From Clostridia bacterium (lineage in GTDB: Bacteria > Bacillota > Peptococcia > DRI-13 > UBA5745), in NCBI GenBank assembly GCA_018436095.1, contig JAHDMJ010000032.1, forward strand, positions 1 to 64,000: a stretch of 64,000 nucleotides of DNA, written 5' to 3'. Below the pieces are notes generated by a model that was not told the origin of the DNA, made no database searches, and worked only from the letters and a program-made list of their open reading frames with translations. A program made the translations under genes and the position numbers. Every line of letters begins with the position of its first letter. The first letter of the stretch is position 1. Of the stretch, positions 52,105 to 61,141 are shown one piece after another.

Positions 52105-52359
52105 ATGAATATCAGCCATATTCGCATTGCTTTAGGAGAGGAAAGCAAAATTAATCAGGGCCATCAGAAGCTTACGATTAAATCCGACTCTCCCCAACTT
52201 ACTTGTGCCGAAAATGTCAAAATCGAATTCGACACAAATTATAGCATCGAAATAAAAGAAAACGCTGCCGGCCAGACTGTTTTAGTTCTCACCGCCGGCG
52301 GTATTCACCGGGTTATGGACACGTCCACCCTGCAGCATCTGGTTACCATGACCTATTAA
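52105..52359 (+). CDS. Unknown 84-aa protein
   Basis: Strong ribosome binding site (AAAGGAGGTCTGTTGAG) before ATG 52105. Beta-rich, soluble, no motif recognised (ALGEESKINQGHQKLTIKSD ... TVLVLTAGGIHRVMDTSTLQ). Probably cotranscribed with the GalT-like gene and followed by a terminator. Function unknown. Confidence 0.75.
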   Translation: MNISHIRIALGEESKINQGHQKLTIKSDSPQLTCAENVKIEFDTNYSIEIKENAAGQTVLVLTAGGIHRVMDTSTLQHLVTMTY

Positions 52360-52401
52360 TTGTTTAAGCCAAGGGATGCTCCTGCCTTACGTACAATTCG
52401 T

Positions 52402-52463
52402 AAAAAACACCCCGTATGCCTGACCCTGCCAATGCAGCCAAGGAATACGGGGTGTTTTTTTAT
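52402..52463. terminator. Bidirectional terminator
   Basis: AAACACCCCGTAT pairs with ATACGGGGTGTTT, flanked by A-run and T7; separates the convergent 84-aa gene and the GerMN gene. Confidence 0.88.
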
Positions 52464-52524
52464 TTGAAAAGAATCAGGTTTGCAACTGGCAGACGCCTAT
52501 CTGCCGCCTCTGACTGCGCACCCT

Positions 52525-53406
52525 TTACTCCTTAACAATAGTGACCGGGATTTGCAGTTCATGCAATCGGGAGCCGTCTTTAGCGCTCTCTTCATAAAGT
52601 ATTACTGTGCCTGATCCATTGGCTGCGTTTTCAAGATCGATGACGATTTCGAATTCGCCCCAGCCGGGAGCCCCTTCACTGGCCGTGATAAAACCTTTGT
52701 CTAAAATCTCATGGCCGTCATCAAATTCATATTGGACCGTCGCTTCAAAAACCCTGGCCAAGCCCCTTACAATAACCGTATTCTCTACTTCACTATTAGG
52801 AGCAGGCTCAAAAATTCTAAAGGCCACATTTTGGAGAACAACGTCCTCAGCATCTCTTTCGTCAATCCATTGATAGTTTTCCGGATCATTGGCTATAATC
52901 GGGTCGGCAGTATAGAGGTGGCCAAATAAGGATTCTCCCATAGCGCCTTCCACTAAGATTTGGGTACGGTCAAAACCGAATTGCTCCATAATCATAGCAA
53001 GCTGTTCCACAACCATTATTTCGCCGGCGGAACCCATTCCCTTATCCTGAATTTCCTTGGAAAAACTTACATGGGCCACACCGTCAATATCTTCCACATA
53101 TTCAACAATCACATTGGAAGGAATAAGCCCTGTCAATCCTTCATGTTCCGGCCCCTTAATCCAGGCTTCCAGGGCGGCTTTGGGAATATCGCTCTCTTTT
53201 TCAGCCATCACTTCTGCTTTAACCCGATAAATATTCATCGCTTCATTATCTGAAAAATACAATACAACTTCATGTGCGTTTCCTTCTGTACCAGGTGTTG
53301 GCGACAAATTGTTTTCGTCTCCACCCGACGGTGTCGAAGGTTGGCATCCCGTTAAAATTCCCAAGCTAAGCAAAACGGCCATCGTCAGAAATACTATTTT
53401 TTTCAT
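52525..53406 (-). CDS. GerMN-domain lipoprotein with C-terminal Gmad2 domain
   Basis: 293 aa. Lipoprotein signal MKKIVFLTMAVLLSLGILTG followed by Cys; GerMN (sporulation/spore germination) domain at about residues 48-165 (VVLYFSDNEAMNIYRVKAEV ... GVAHVSFSKE), then an Ig-like Gmad2 domain at about 195-290 (FRIFEPAPNSEVENTVIVRG). Envelope lipoprotein, perhaps peptidoglycan-associated. It follows the two-component genes with its own 112-base leader; an inverted ATGGTT/AACCAT pair at 53441-53457 could be a control site. Confidence 0.9.
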   Translation of the reverse strand: MKKIVFLTMAVLLSLGILTGCQPSTPSGGDENNLSPTPGTEGNAHEVVLYFSDNEAMNIYRVKAEVMAEKESDIPKAALEAWIKGPEHEGLTGLIPSNVIVEYVEDIDGVAHVSFSKEIQDKGMGSAGEIMVVEQLAMIMEQFGFDRTQILVEGAMGESLFGHLYTADPIIANDPENYQWIDERDAEDVVLQNVAFRIFEPAPNSEVENTVIVRGLARVFEATVQYEFDDGHEILDKGFITASEGAPGWGEFEIVIDLENAANGSGTVILYEESAKDGSRLHELQIPVTIVKE

Positions 53407-53518
53407 GATAAATTCTCCTTCTCTTAATTTCCAGGATCAAATGGTTAATTCAACCATCTGATACTCATAGTATAATCTCCTTTTGTATCATAGGAATTTA
53501 AGAAAGGTAACACTTTTG

Positions 53519-54889
53519 TTACTTAAGGTTTTTCAAGAAAATATCAATACGGGTTCCTTGCCCCAGCTCTGTATTTACTTCAATTCTGCCTTGATGGATT
53601 TCCACCATTTGCTTCACAATGTATAATCCTAAGCCGCTGCCTTCTTGATTCCATGCTGTGGCGTCATTTGAACGGTAGAAGGGTTCAAAGATATGCTCTA
53701 CATCCCCGGGCGAGATACCTATCCCCCGGTCACAAATGCTGATCTTAATTTCATCTTGAACATTTTTTATACTGATTTTCACCGGTTGATTTGCGGGGGA
53801 ATAGCGCAGAGCATTGGAAACTACATTATCAATACCCCTCAGGAATAGGGTTTTGTCTACGTACAGATCAATTGCCGCAAAGTCAAACTCTAAGGCAATA
53901 TTTTTGTCTTCGGCAATATATTGAAAGGACTGTTTTAAGTGAGCCTTTATATCCTGCGTATTTATGCTTTCTTTGCGGGAACCCACGTCCCACATGGCAT
54001 TCATTTGTAACAGCTGCTCAATCATCTGTTTCATTTTCTTTGCCTGAAAAGCTAAATCCTGGATAAACTCGTTGTATATTTCCTCATCTTCCTTAGCATA
54101 GGGTAGATTTTCAAGGATCAGGCTGATTGTTGTCAACGGCGTCTTTAGCTCATGGGAAGAGGTGGTTAGGAACCTTTTTTGTCTTTCATCATATTGATTC
54201 AGCCTGTCTGACATTTTCTCTATGGCGTCGATCAGTTCCTTAATTTCATCATTTCGTTTATAGGCCATACTAAACGTACGCTTTTGGGGAGTGATTTGCT
54301 TTAAATTAAATATTATTTTACGAATGGGAGAGGAAAACCAATTGGCAAGAAAATAGGACACAACAAAGAAAACAACCAGCGCAATACCAAGCATTTGCAT
54401 TATCCAAAACTGAAATGATTTTATTTCATCGGATAATTGGCTGGCCTCACTAATTACTAACAGGTAGCCCTCGTGTTCCGCCTCAGTTGTGAAAGGCAGC
54501 AAGGTATATTGGACATATCCAAAATTTTCGGTATTGTAGAATTCGCTGGTATAGCCCTCTGCCGATTCTAAAATAGCCAGATTTAATCTGGCTTGTTGAT
54601 CCAGTTGGCCAAAGCTGTCTGCATATACTTGTTTATCCTGATCAAGGATGATTAACCTGTTATTAAATTGTTGACTGAAGTTTCTAAGATAGGCCACGCT
54701 GCGCTTAGGGGCATAGGGATAAGTCTCTTTTAAGCGGTCCAGCATCGCCGCTCCCTGAGTGATCGTCACTTGCCCATAGCCTATTTTCAAGTGGTTTTCA
54801 TATCTGTTGGAAATCACCATAAATACGGATAAACATACCAAAATAAATAAAACAGAGTAAATCAACCATAACTGATGTTGAAGTTTCAT
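53519..54889 (-). CDS. Sensor histidine kinase (OmpR-partner type)
   Basis: 456 aa. TM1 at residues 7-27, an extracellular sensor region of about 130 residues, TM2 (MQMLGIALVVFFVVSYFLAN), a HAMP-like linker, HisKA with phospho-acceptor SSHELKTPLTTISLI, and an HATPase_c domain with N box (DNVVSNALRYSP), G1 DRGIGISPGD and GSGLGLYIVKQM. Starts by TAATG overlap with the response regulator. Signal unknown; the downstream lipoprotein is a candidate target or accessory. Confidence 0.95.
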   Translation of the reverse strand: MKLQHQLWLIYSVLFILVCLSVFMVISNRYENHLKIGYGQVTITQGAAMLDRLKETYPYAPKRSVAYLRNFSQQFNNRLIILDQDKQVYADSFGQLDQQARLNLAILESAEGYTSEFYNTENFGYVQYTLLPFTTEAEHEGYLLVISEASQLSDEIKSFQFWIMQMLGIALVVFFVVSYFLANWFSSPIRKIIFNLKQITPQKRTFSMAYKRNDEIKELIDAIEKMSDRLNQYDERQKRFLTTSSHELKTPLTTISLILENLPYAKEDEEIYNEFIQDLAFQAKKMKQMIEQLLQMNAMWDVGSRKESINTQDIKAHLKQSFQYIAEDKNIALEFDFAAIDLYVDKTLFLRGIDNVVSNALRYSPANQPVKISIKNVQDEIKISICDRGIGISPGDVEHIFEPFYRSNDATAWNQEGSGLGLYIVKQMVEIHQGRIEVNTELGQGTRIDIFLKNLK

Positions 54890-55581
54890 TAATTTCCTCC
54901 CAGCCGGTAGCCCATTCCCCTTACCGCATGGAAAAGGCTCTTGCCTGTACCGGCTAATATCTTTTTTCTTAACCGGCTTATGGTCACATCAACGGTTCTT
55001 TCGTTATATCCCAATAGCCCTCCCCAAACCTCTTCATAGAGGAATTCCCTTGAAAATACATTTTGGGGTTTCTTCATTAATATTTCCATCAACTTATACT
55101 CATTGGCCGTCAGATCAATTGCCGCCTCACCATATAGGATAAGCAGCTTCTCCCGGTCCAATTTAATATCCTCATACTCAAGCCACTGTCCCGCCCCGGT
55201 TTCCTGCTTGCTGAAATCTTCTTTTCTTCTAAGCACGGCATGGATTCTGGCCAGCAGCTCCCTTAAATCAAAAGGCTTAACAATGTAATCATCGGCCCCT
55301 AATTCCAGCCCGATTATTTTGTCATATATTTCGCCTTTAGCCGTAATCATAATGATTGGGATGTTTGACTCTTTCCGTATCTCCTTGCAAAGCTCCAGGC
55401 CATCTTTTTTCGGCAAGGTCCAATCCAGTAAAATAAGATCATATTTCTTCAGCAGATAAGCTGCCCACCCTGCTTCACCGTCATATTCTATATCTATTTG
55501 ATAGCCCTCTCTATTTAGAAAAAAGGCGATATTTTTTGCTAAAATCTTTTCATCCTCTACCAGCAGAAACCGCTTCATCAT
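54889..55581 (-). CDS. OmpR/PhoB-family response regulator
   Basis: 230 aa: receiver domain with LVEDE acidic pair, phospho-Asp in LILLDWTLPKKDG, Thr in IMITAKG and Lys in VKPFDLREL; C-terminal winged helix (LTANEYKLMEILMKKPQNVF ... VDVTISRLRKKI). ATG 55581 follows GAAGGAGGAATATG. First gene of the kinase pair; overlaps the kinase gene by one base. Confidence 0.96.
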   Translation of the reverse strand: MMKRFLLVEDEKILAKNIAFFLNREGYQIDIEYDGEAGWAAYLLKKYDLILLDWTLPKKDGLELCKEIRKESNIPIIMITAKGEIYDKIIGLELGADDYIVKPFDLRELLARIHAVLRRKEDFSKQETGAGQWLEYEDIKLDREKLLILYGEAAIDLTANEYKLMEILMKKPQNVFSREFLYEEVWGGLLGYNERTVDVTISRLRKKILAGTGKSLFHAVRGMGYRLGGN

Positions 55582-55725
55582 ATTCCTCCTTCAGATGGAT
55601 ATATAGCCTTTCACTGACGATTATAACATATCCTGGTCCCCGCATAAAAAGGAACCGCCGCAAATTATGATATGCTCAAATTACGGCAGTTCCTGCTCTA
55701 ATACTACTATTTTAATATAAGTCCT

Positions 55726-55956
55726 TTATTTATTGCCCTCTTGATACTTCCTTCTTCTTTGCTTGCGCAATTCCTTCTGGCGTCTTTTTTCCTCTTCTTG
55801 AATTATTTGCTGCTGCCGGGCCTTACGGCTTTTGTCATAGATTTGAACCCCCATCCCCAAAACGATGCCAGCCACTACGGCTACCCATAACTGTTTGGTG
55901 ATCATCCCAAGAATCAGAGCCAGGACAAAAGCAACTGCGGTTAGAATCCAAATCAT
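55726..55956 (-). CDS. Small membrane protein, 76 aa
   Basis: Starts at ATG 55954-55956 by ATGA overlap with the zinc-ribbon gene, with AAAGGAG upstream. Two hydrophobic helices (MIWILTAVAFVLALILGMIT and WVAVVAGIVLGMGVQIY), then a strongly basic coiled tail (SRKARQQQIIQEEEKRRQKE ...). Longer frames upstream overlap a real gene and are not used. No family recognised; translation-coupled to the zinc-ribbon protein. Confidence 0.7.
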   Translation of the reverse strand: MIWILTAVAFVLALILGMITKQLWVAVVAGIVLGMGVQIYDKSRKARQQQIIQEEEKRRQKELRKQRRRKYQEGNK

Positions 55957-56681
55957 TCCTTTACTCCTTTGTGAGCCGGCAGCAAAATCCGCATGCAGTT
56001 TTCGCAGCAAATCAATTTGTCCCCTTGATTGACCAGCTTCACCATATGTTTCGACAAACCGATGCGGCAGCCGCCACAAATATCTTTTTCCAATAATACC
56101 ACCGGATTATCAGGATTAGACTGTAGAGCATCCCGATACAAAGCGACGGTTTCCGGGTCCAGTTCCTCCAGCAAAGCCTCTTCCTTCGCCGCAAAAGAAG
56201 CCATCTGCAGATCTGCTTTGGCCTTTTCCTGATTATATATTGCCGCCCTTTGATTAAACTGGGTCTTTAGTTCTTTTATTCTTGCCTGGGTTATCTTCTT
56301 TTCTTTTGCATAGGCAGCCAACTTATTTTGCAGATCGATAGTCTTCGCCTCGCCTAAAAGCTGATTTTCTTCCGCCTTGGCCACTTCCTGCTGGATTTCC
56401 AGCATATCCTTCAATGTCAGGCCCCGCTGGCGAATCATTCTCTCTTTTGCTTTGGCGATATCATTAGTCCACTGGGGCACATCAAGAAGCAACTGGTCCA
56501 ATTCTTCTTTTCTCTCCTGATATTCCCGGGCCATATGGCTCAACTGCTTTTCAGCCGCCAAAATCGCACTCTTTAAATCTCTGATCTCCCGGTAAATCGG
56601 CCCCAATTGCTTTTTGGGATCAACTTTACTTTTTTCTCTATTGTTTTCATTCAATGCCATCAGAATTTCTATCCTGTCCAT
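55953..56681 (-). CDS. C4-type zinc-ribbon coiled-coil protein (DUF164 family)
   Basis: 242 aa from ATG 56679-56681 (AAAGGAGGGCTAAT upstream; an earlier frame start would lie in the nif3 end). Residues 15-175 form a long antiparallel coiled coil; the C terminus has the zinc ribbon ICGGCRIGLS ... ICCENCMRIL. Conserved, frequently next to nif3 and trmK in Firmicutes, as here. Proposed nucleic-acid or chaperone role; not established. Confidence 0.9.
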   Translation of the reverse strand: MDRIEILMALNENNREKSKVDPKKQLGPIYREIRDLKSAILAAEKQLSHMAREYQERKEELDQLLLDVPQWTNDIAKAKERMIRQRGLTLKDMLEIQQEVAKAEENQLLGEAKTIDLQNKLAAYAKEKKITQARIKELKTQFNQRAAIYNQEKAKADLQMASFAAKEEALLEELDPETVALYRDALQSNPDNPVVLLEKDICGGCRIGLSKHMVKLVNQGDKLICCENCMRILLPAHKGVKE

Positions 56682-56706
56682 ATTAGCCCTCCTTTCGGAC
56701 AAATTG

Positions 56707-57501
56707 CTACAACGTTTGAAAAGGGTTGCCGCTAACTGACGATACGGCAACGGTCAAATCCGGCATTTGTTCCTTTAAATAAGCTGCTACTACAGAAATC
56801 ACCGGGTTTTCTGTGGCAAAGTGGCCGCCGTCCACCAGACCCAGCCCCAGTTCTATAGCATGCACTCCTTCATGGTGGCTGATATCGGAAGTCACGTAAA
56901 CATCGGCCCCTTTGGCTTTAGCCTCCGTCATCAAAAAAGCCCCGGCGCCGCCGCAGCAGGCTACCGTAGAGACTTGTTTCTCCCGCTCTCCGCAATAGCG
57001 GACTTGGCTTGTACCCAGCTTTTGGGCCGCAAAGGCGGCAAACTCAGCCAAGGTCATGGGCTGCTTTAAGGCGCCGATCCGGCCCAGACCGGCATAACTG
57101 ATGTTTTGATTCAAGGGCTGCAAGATTTTTGTGTTTTCTATACCCAGCAACTCCGCCAACACGTCATTAACGCCATTTTTAACACAATCCAGATTGGTAT
57201 GGGCAGTATATAAGGCAATGCCCCGCCGAATCAACTCCAGCACAATCCTGTCGTGGCCATAATCTTCCCGCAACTGCTTAAAAGGTTTAAAAAACGGCGT
57301 ATGGTGAACAAAAACCATATCCGGCTGAAAGGCGAAGGCCTCCCGGGCTGCCTGGGGCGTCAGCTCCAAGGCCATAAACAGCCTGGATACCTTTTGATCG
57401 TAGCTTCCTAAATGCAGGCCGATGGGATCCCCTTCTAATGCTAAATGAGGCGGGGAGTATTCATCGATTCGTTGACAGACTTCTCCGCAGGTATAAGACA
57501 T
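56707..57501 (-). CDS. Nif3-like dinuclear metal-centre protein (short form)
   Basis: 264 aa, the short form without the ~110-residue insert common in Bacillus members. Metal ligands in FVHHTPFF, YTAHTNLD and the late DGGHFATE. Annotated in databases as GTP cyclohydrolase 1 type 2-like, but the activity is uncertain. The ATG 57501 lies 61 bases inside the 3' end of trmK; the start is kept because residues CQRIDEYSPPHLALEGDPIG match the family's N terminus. Confidence 0.93.
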   Translation of the reverse strand: MSYTCGEVCQRIDEYSPPHLALEGDPIGLHLGSYDQKVSRLFMALELTPQAAREAFAFQPDMVFVHHTPFFKPFKQLREDYGHDRIVLELIRRGIALYTAHTNLDCVKNGVNDVLAELLGIENTKILQPLNQNISYAGLGRIGALKQPMTLAEFAAFAAQKLGTSQVRYCGEREKQVSTVACCGGAGAFLMTEAKAKGADVYVTSDISHHEGVHAIELGLGLVDGGHFATENPVISVVAAYLKEQMPDLTVAVSSVSGNPFQTL

Positions 57502-58217
57502 TGCAATAACGCCTCCCCTTCTTTGATTTGTTCCTGACAGCGAAGCTTTTTTTCGTGACTTAAAGGCGAATCGGATTTAGACAATTGCCCCAACACCCGT
57601 CTCAAACCCTCGAGTCTTTGCTGCACCGCCACAGCCAAAAGCGGCGGATTTTCTGCCAAAAGCAAAGGACCATACTGAGCTTCCAAAGAGCTAAGGGGCT
57701 TCATTACCCCCGGCTGAGCCAAGATAATCTGGTAGAGAATACCTCTTTCTTCTAATATCGCTTCCTTTATGATCTGCCAACCCTGCTCCTGCAAATAAAC
57801 GCGGACTTGGCCGGCTTGGGTCATCGGCTGCAATAGCAAGTAAGAAAGGCTGTCCACCACTGCCGGGCTGCCTGCTAAAATCTCCAAAATGGTGCCGCCG
57901 CCCATGCCGGCAATGGCCGCAGCCATCACCTCTCCCGGGACCAGAGGTTTTAAGCCGTCACCTTTACGGATCTCGATACTGCCGGTCAGGCCCAGAGCCT
58001 CCACATTGGCTAACGCCCTGCGGTAAGGCCCTTCCACAACCTCCACCCCTATGCCCTTTTGGATTTTCCCCGATTTGACCAGGGCTGCAAGCAGGCCTGC
58101 ATGATCCGTACCTATATCGGCCAAGCTGGTCAGTTGCGGCAAAAAATCCGCCAACAATGCCAACCGGCGGGACAAAGCTGTTTTCTCCTGCTGTTGCGTC
58201 TTTTGGTTAGTATTCAT
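57441..58217 (-). CDS. trmK: tRNA (adenine(22)-N1)-methyltransferase
   Basis: 258 aa. Rossmann SAM-binding motif LADIGTDHAGLLAALVKSGK, then GVEVVEGPYRRALANV and motif IV-like AIAGMGGGTILEIL. Methylates N1 of A22 in the D loop of certain tRNAs. The C-terminal helical domain ends QCLIPAEKSVNES. Overlaps nif3 by 61 bases; the pair is a conserved gene neighbourhood in Gram-positives. Confidence 0.95.
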   Translation of the reverse strand: MNTNQKTQQQEKTALSRRLALLADFLPQLTSLADIGTDHAGLLAALVKSGKIQKGIGVEVVEGPYRRALANVEALGLTGSIEIRKGDGLKPLVPGEVMAAAIAGMGGGTILEILAGSPAVVDSLSYLLLQPMTQAGQVRVYLQEQGWQIIKEAILEERGILYQIILAQPGVMKPLSSLEAQYGPLLLAENPPLLAVAVQQRLEGLRRVLGQLSKSDSPLSHEKKLRCQEQIKEGEALLQCLIPAEKSVNESMNTPRLI

Positions 58218-58281
58218 ATTTCCAATTATACCATAATTTCTAGGAAAGAGCCAGCAGGGCAGGCCTTACCCAGTAAGTCGC

Positions 58282-60090
58282 TTATCCCAGTAAGTCCAAA
58301 AGAACGGCGGCCTCCTGCTCAACCAAGTCCAGATATTGCCGGGCCCGCACGCCGCTTGCTTCATAAGCAGCCACCGCCAGTTGCAGAGAGTCGTGTTTTA
58401 ACCCGTAGCCGATGCCCAAGCCATCGGCCATCACCGGTGCAAAGCTGAAAAAATCCACGGCAGGAGCCACCACGCTGCTGGTAGACAGGGTATTATGCCG
58501 CAGCACCCGGTACCCCTTGTCTTCCAGAAGGGCCAGAAAAGCTTCATTACCCTTCATCTCTCCTATAGCCGCCAGCCCATATAAATGGCGCTCCGGCCCT
58601 AAACCAGCCTGGCTTGCGGCAATGCGCCTGCGGTGCTCCTGCTCCGCCTGCCGGTACTTGGCCTGCAAAAGCGGCCGCTCCAAAACGTCCTTTTCCCGTC
58701 CTGCCACGTAAGAAACCACAAAATCTTTGGCCGCCGCTGAGCAAGGCCGGACACATTCCGTGCGGCCTTCATAAAAGCTCCTCACGGAAACGGATTCATA
58801 TACGGAAGGGTAGCTTTTGGTCAACTTATAATAGGCTACCTGAAACAAAAGCTGCACAAAGGCGTCGGGATAGCAGCCCTGCTTTTTTAGCTGCTGCCGC
58901 GTAACCGTCTTTATACCCTTCTGCGCTGCGGTCATATTTTCTAAAATCTCATCGTATTCCCGTCTTTCAGCGCCGAGAGCTTCTTGCGTCTCTGCCCTTA
59001 AACGCCATGGCAAATTCCTGGTTTTGGGCTTTAACCCGCTAAAAGCGCCTTGCGGAGCGGCGCCCAGCCCGGCTGCGGACTTTTGATCCAGCTCTTTAGC
59101 CAGCGCCAGACTTCTGCCGATAAACCATAGCCACATGCCGGCGTCACAGCCTGCATGCTCCAGATTCAGGCCCATGTCACCCCCGGGACCGGCAATAATC
59201 TGAACCGACTTATCAAACCAGCGGTTGCAGGACTCTCCGCCGATTAAGCGGGCGCTGGATATCTCCCCGTCATCCAGGCAGATTACAAAATGAGCCTGCT
59301 CAATAGCCGCTAAGCTGTGCCGGTTTAAGGGATGCTCCATTAATTGTTGCCGGATAATAGCTGCCCTGTCCCGCTTGGCGCAGGTCATCGCCCCTATGGG
59401 GTCAACAGCGGCAGGCTGACCAGCGTCGGAATCGCCGGCGGCAGGCCGGCAGGCGGAGGGGATAGCTTGCCCTTTGATATCTTGCAACGCCTCTTGAATA
59501 GCAGCCGGCTGATAGACACGGCCTTTCTCGTCTGTCAGGGGCAAAAGATACCAGTTGCCCCGGCAAACCACAGCGGCGCTTAAGGGGCCGGCAAGGGAGC
59601 AGCGGTACATTAAGTCTTTGCCCTTGCTGGGTATCCGTGTATAAAACATACAGCGAAGGGTATCCATGCTCAAGGGACCGGCTTTGCCGGTTTCAACAGG
59701 AAAAGAGCCATCGGCAATTTCGCCAATGGCTGCGCAAAAACCATAAATCAAGGCCGGCAGAGCCGGCTGGGGCCATTGGTGCTGATCCAATTGTAAGTTG
59801 TAACTCAAATCCGTAGGCACCCGGCCCCGAAAGGCCAGATAGCTGTCATCCCAGAAAGGACGCAGCCAGCTGCTATTAGCCGGGCGGCTTTCTTGCCAGG
59901 CCAGCAGCTCCTCCTGAAGCCGGGGACCGGCCCCGGTCGCTGCGGCAAATCCCTCCAGAAGACGGCTGGTTTTTTGCCGCTCTTCTTCACTGACTAATGG
60001 CCTGATCATTTCCTTCAAGCTGTCACAGGTAGACGCCAACTCCGGCACAGGCAGCCGGGGCAGGGTATGATCCCAATCAAAAACTCCCAT
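58282..60090 (-). CDS. Carnitine/choline O-acyltransferase family protein
   Basis: 602 aa, matching the length of eukaryotic CrAT/ChAT. Motifs along the chain: LPRLPVPELASTCDSLKEMI (N terminus), catalytic His312 in NLEHAGCDAG, SVSVRSFYEGRTECVRPCSA (family Y.S.S.R.F..GRT), and LSTSSVVAPAVDFFSFAPVM (family STS...D...PV..DG.G). An Ala/Asp-rich insert occurs at about 207-235. It probably transfers an acyl group between CoA and an alcohol such as carnitine or choline; specificity unknown. Stand-alone gene after trmK and before the second nucleoside ABC operon. Rare family in Clostridia. Confidence 0.88.
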   Translation of the reverse strand: MGVFDWDHTLPRLPVPELASTCDSLKEMIRPLVSEEERQKTSRLLEGFAAATGAGPRLQEELLAWQESRPANSSWLRPFWDDSYLAFRGRVPTDLSYNLQLDQHQWPQPALPALIYGFCAAIGEIADGSFPVETGKAGPLSMDTLRCMFYTRIPSKGKDLMYRCSLAGPLSAAVVCRGNWYLLPLTDEKGRVYQPAAIQEALQDIKGQAIPSACRPAAGDSDAGQPAAVDPIGAMTCAKRDRAAIIRQQLMEHPLNRHSLAAIEQAHFVICLDDGEISSARLIGGESCNRWFDKSVQIIAGPGGDMGLNLEHAGCDAGMWLWFIGRSLALAKELDQKSAAGLGAAPQGAFSGLKPKTRNLPWRLRAETQEALGAERREYDEILENMTAAQKGIKTVTRQQLKKQGCYPDAFVQLLFQVAYYKLTKSYPSVYESVSVRSFYEGRTECVRPCSAAAKDFVVSYVAGREKDVLERPLLQAKYRQAEQEHRRRIAASQAGLGPERHLYGLAAIGEMKGNEAFLALLEDKGYRVLRHNTLSTSSVVAPAVDFFSFAPVMADGLGIGYGLKHDSLQLAVAAYEASGVRARQYLDLVEQEAAVLLDLLG

Positions 60091-60127
60091 TAATGCCTCC
60101 TCGAAAGTAATGCATTTTCCCGAAAGT

Positions 60128-60160
60128 AGAGTCTGCCCACTTCCTCAGCGAACAGACTCT
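60128..60160 (-). other. Hairpin after the second ABC operon
   Basis: AGAGTCTG (60128) and CAGACTCT (60153) form an 8-bp stem; an ACCGGC-AA-GCCGGT mini-palindrome follows at 60167. There is no T-run, so termination is uncertain. Confidence 0.4.
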
Positions 60161-60181
60161 GGGTTTACCGGCTTGCCGGTT

Positions 60182-61141
60182 TTACCGCTTGCTCTTGTCA
60201 AAAATCTCGCCCACAGCCCGGGGAGGATGATTATGCTTAGAGAAAAAGATCAAAAGCAGCAAGGTAAGAACATAGGGCAAGATCAAGAACAGGTCTGTAT
60301 AGTTGCTGGGCATACCCAGTTTTAGCAATAATTGATAAACCACAGACCGGGCAAAACCGAAGAACAGGCAGACGGCAAAAGTCCGGGGAATCTTCCAGTT
60401 GCCAAAAATCAAAGCGGCAATGGAAAGATAGCCGTAGCCCATATAAATGGTAGGCGAAAAAATTCCCGATACGGAATAGGCAATAAAAATACCGCCCAGA
60501 CCGGATAAAGCGCCGCAAATCATGATGGCAATAAATTGGGTTTTGCCCACATCGCCGCCGGCAGCGTCCAGGCTGTGGGGATTTTCACCGCAAGCCCTCA
60601 GACGCAAACCAAATTTCGTTTTATAAAGCAGATACCAGCAGTATAGGGCAATAACCAAAATCACGATTTCAAAGGGATACATGTTTTTAAATAAACCGCC
60701 AAAAATCGGGATTTCCGATAAAACCGGCACCGTAAACCTGGAAGACACGCCGATCTGAAATTTGTTGGAGGCCTCGCCGGTTATAATGCCGTTGATTACA
60801 CTGGTCAAAAAGGTAGTCAGGGCCACAGCCAAAGTATTGACCACTACGCCGCTGATTACCTGCCTTGCTTTAAATTTAACGCATAAAAGTGCATGAATGA
60901 TGGAAAAGAGGCTGCCGCCGATCATCCCTGCCACCATGGCGATATAGATCAAATAAGGGGAGCTGTTGCCCAGGTAAAAGCGGCTGAGAATCACGGTCAT
61001 GGCGCCGACAAAGGCGCCAAAGCCTTGCAGCCCTTCCAAAGCCAGCATGACGATGCCGCTTCTTTCGCTGTAAATACCGCCGATGGCCATAATAAACAAG
61101 GGCAGGGCAAAGGATAAGCCGTCGATCATAATCGTATCCAT
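60182..61141 (-). CDS. BMP-type nucleoside ABC transporter, permease 2 (second system)
   Basis: 319 aa, multi-spanning BPD_transp_2 permease. Family stretches: IYSERSGIVMLALEGLQGFG, VISGVVVNTLAVALTTFL, CGENPHSLDAAGGDVGKTQ. Abuts the upstream permease with no gap. Homologous in role to 2521-3447 but divergent in sequence, so it belongs to a separate subfamily. Last gene of its operon. Confidence 0.9.
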   Translation of the reverse strand: MDTIMIDGLSFALPLFIMAIGGIYSERSGIVMLALEGLQGFGAFVGAMTVILSRFYLGNSSPYLIYIAMVAGMIGGSLFSIIHALLCVKFKARQVISGVVVNTLAVALTTFLTSVINGIITGEASNKFQIGVSSRFTVPVLSEIPIFGGLFKNMYPFEIVILVIALYCWYLLYKTKFGLRLRACGENPHSLDAAGGDVGKTQFIAIMICGALSGLGGIFIAYSVSGIFSPTIYMGYGYLSIAALIFGNWKIPRTFAVCLFFGFARSVVYQLLLKLGMPSNYTDLFLILPYVLTLLLLIFFSKHNHPPRAVGEIFDKSKR

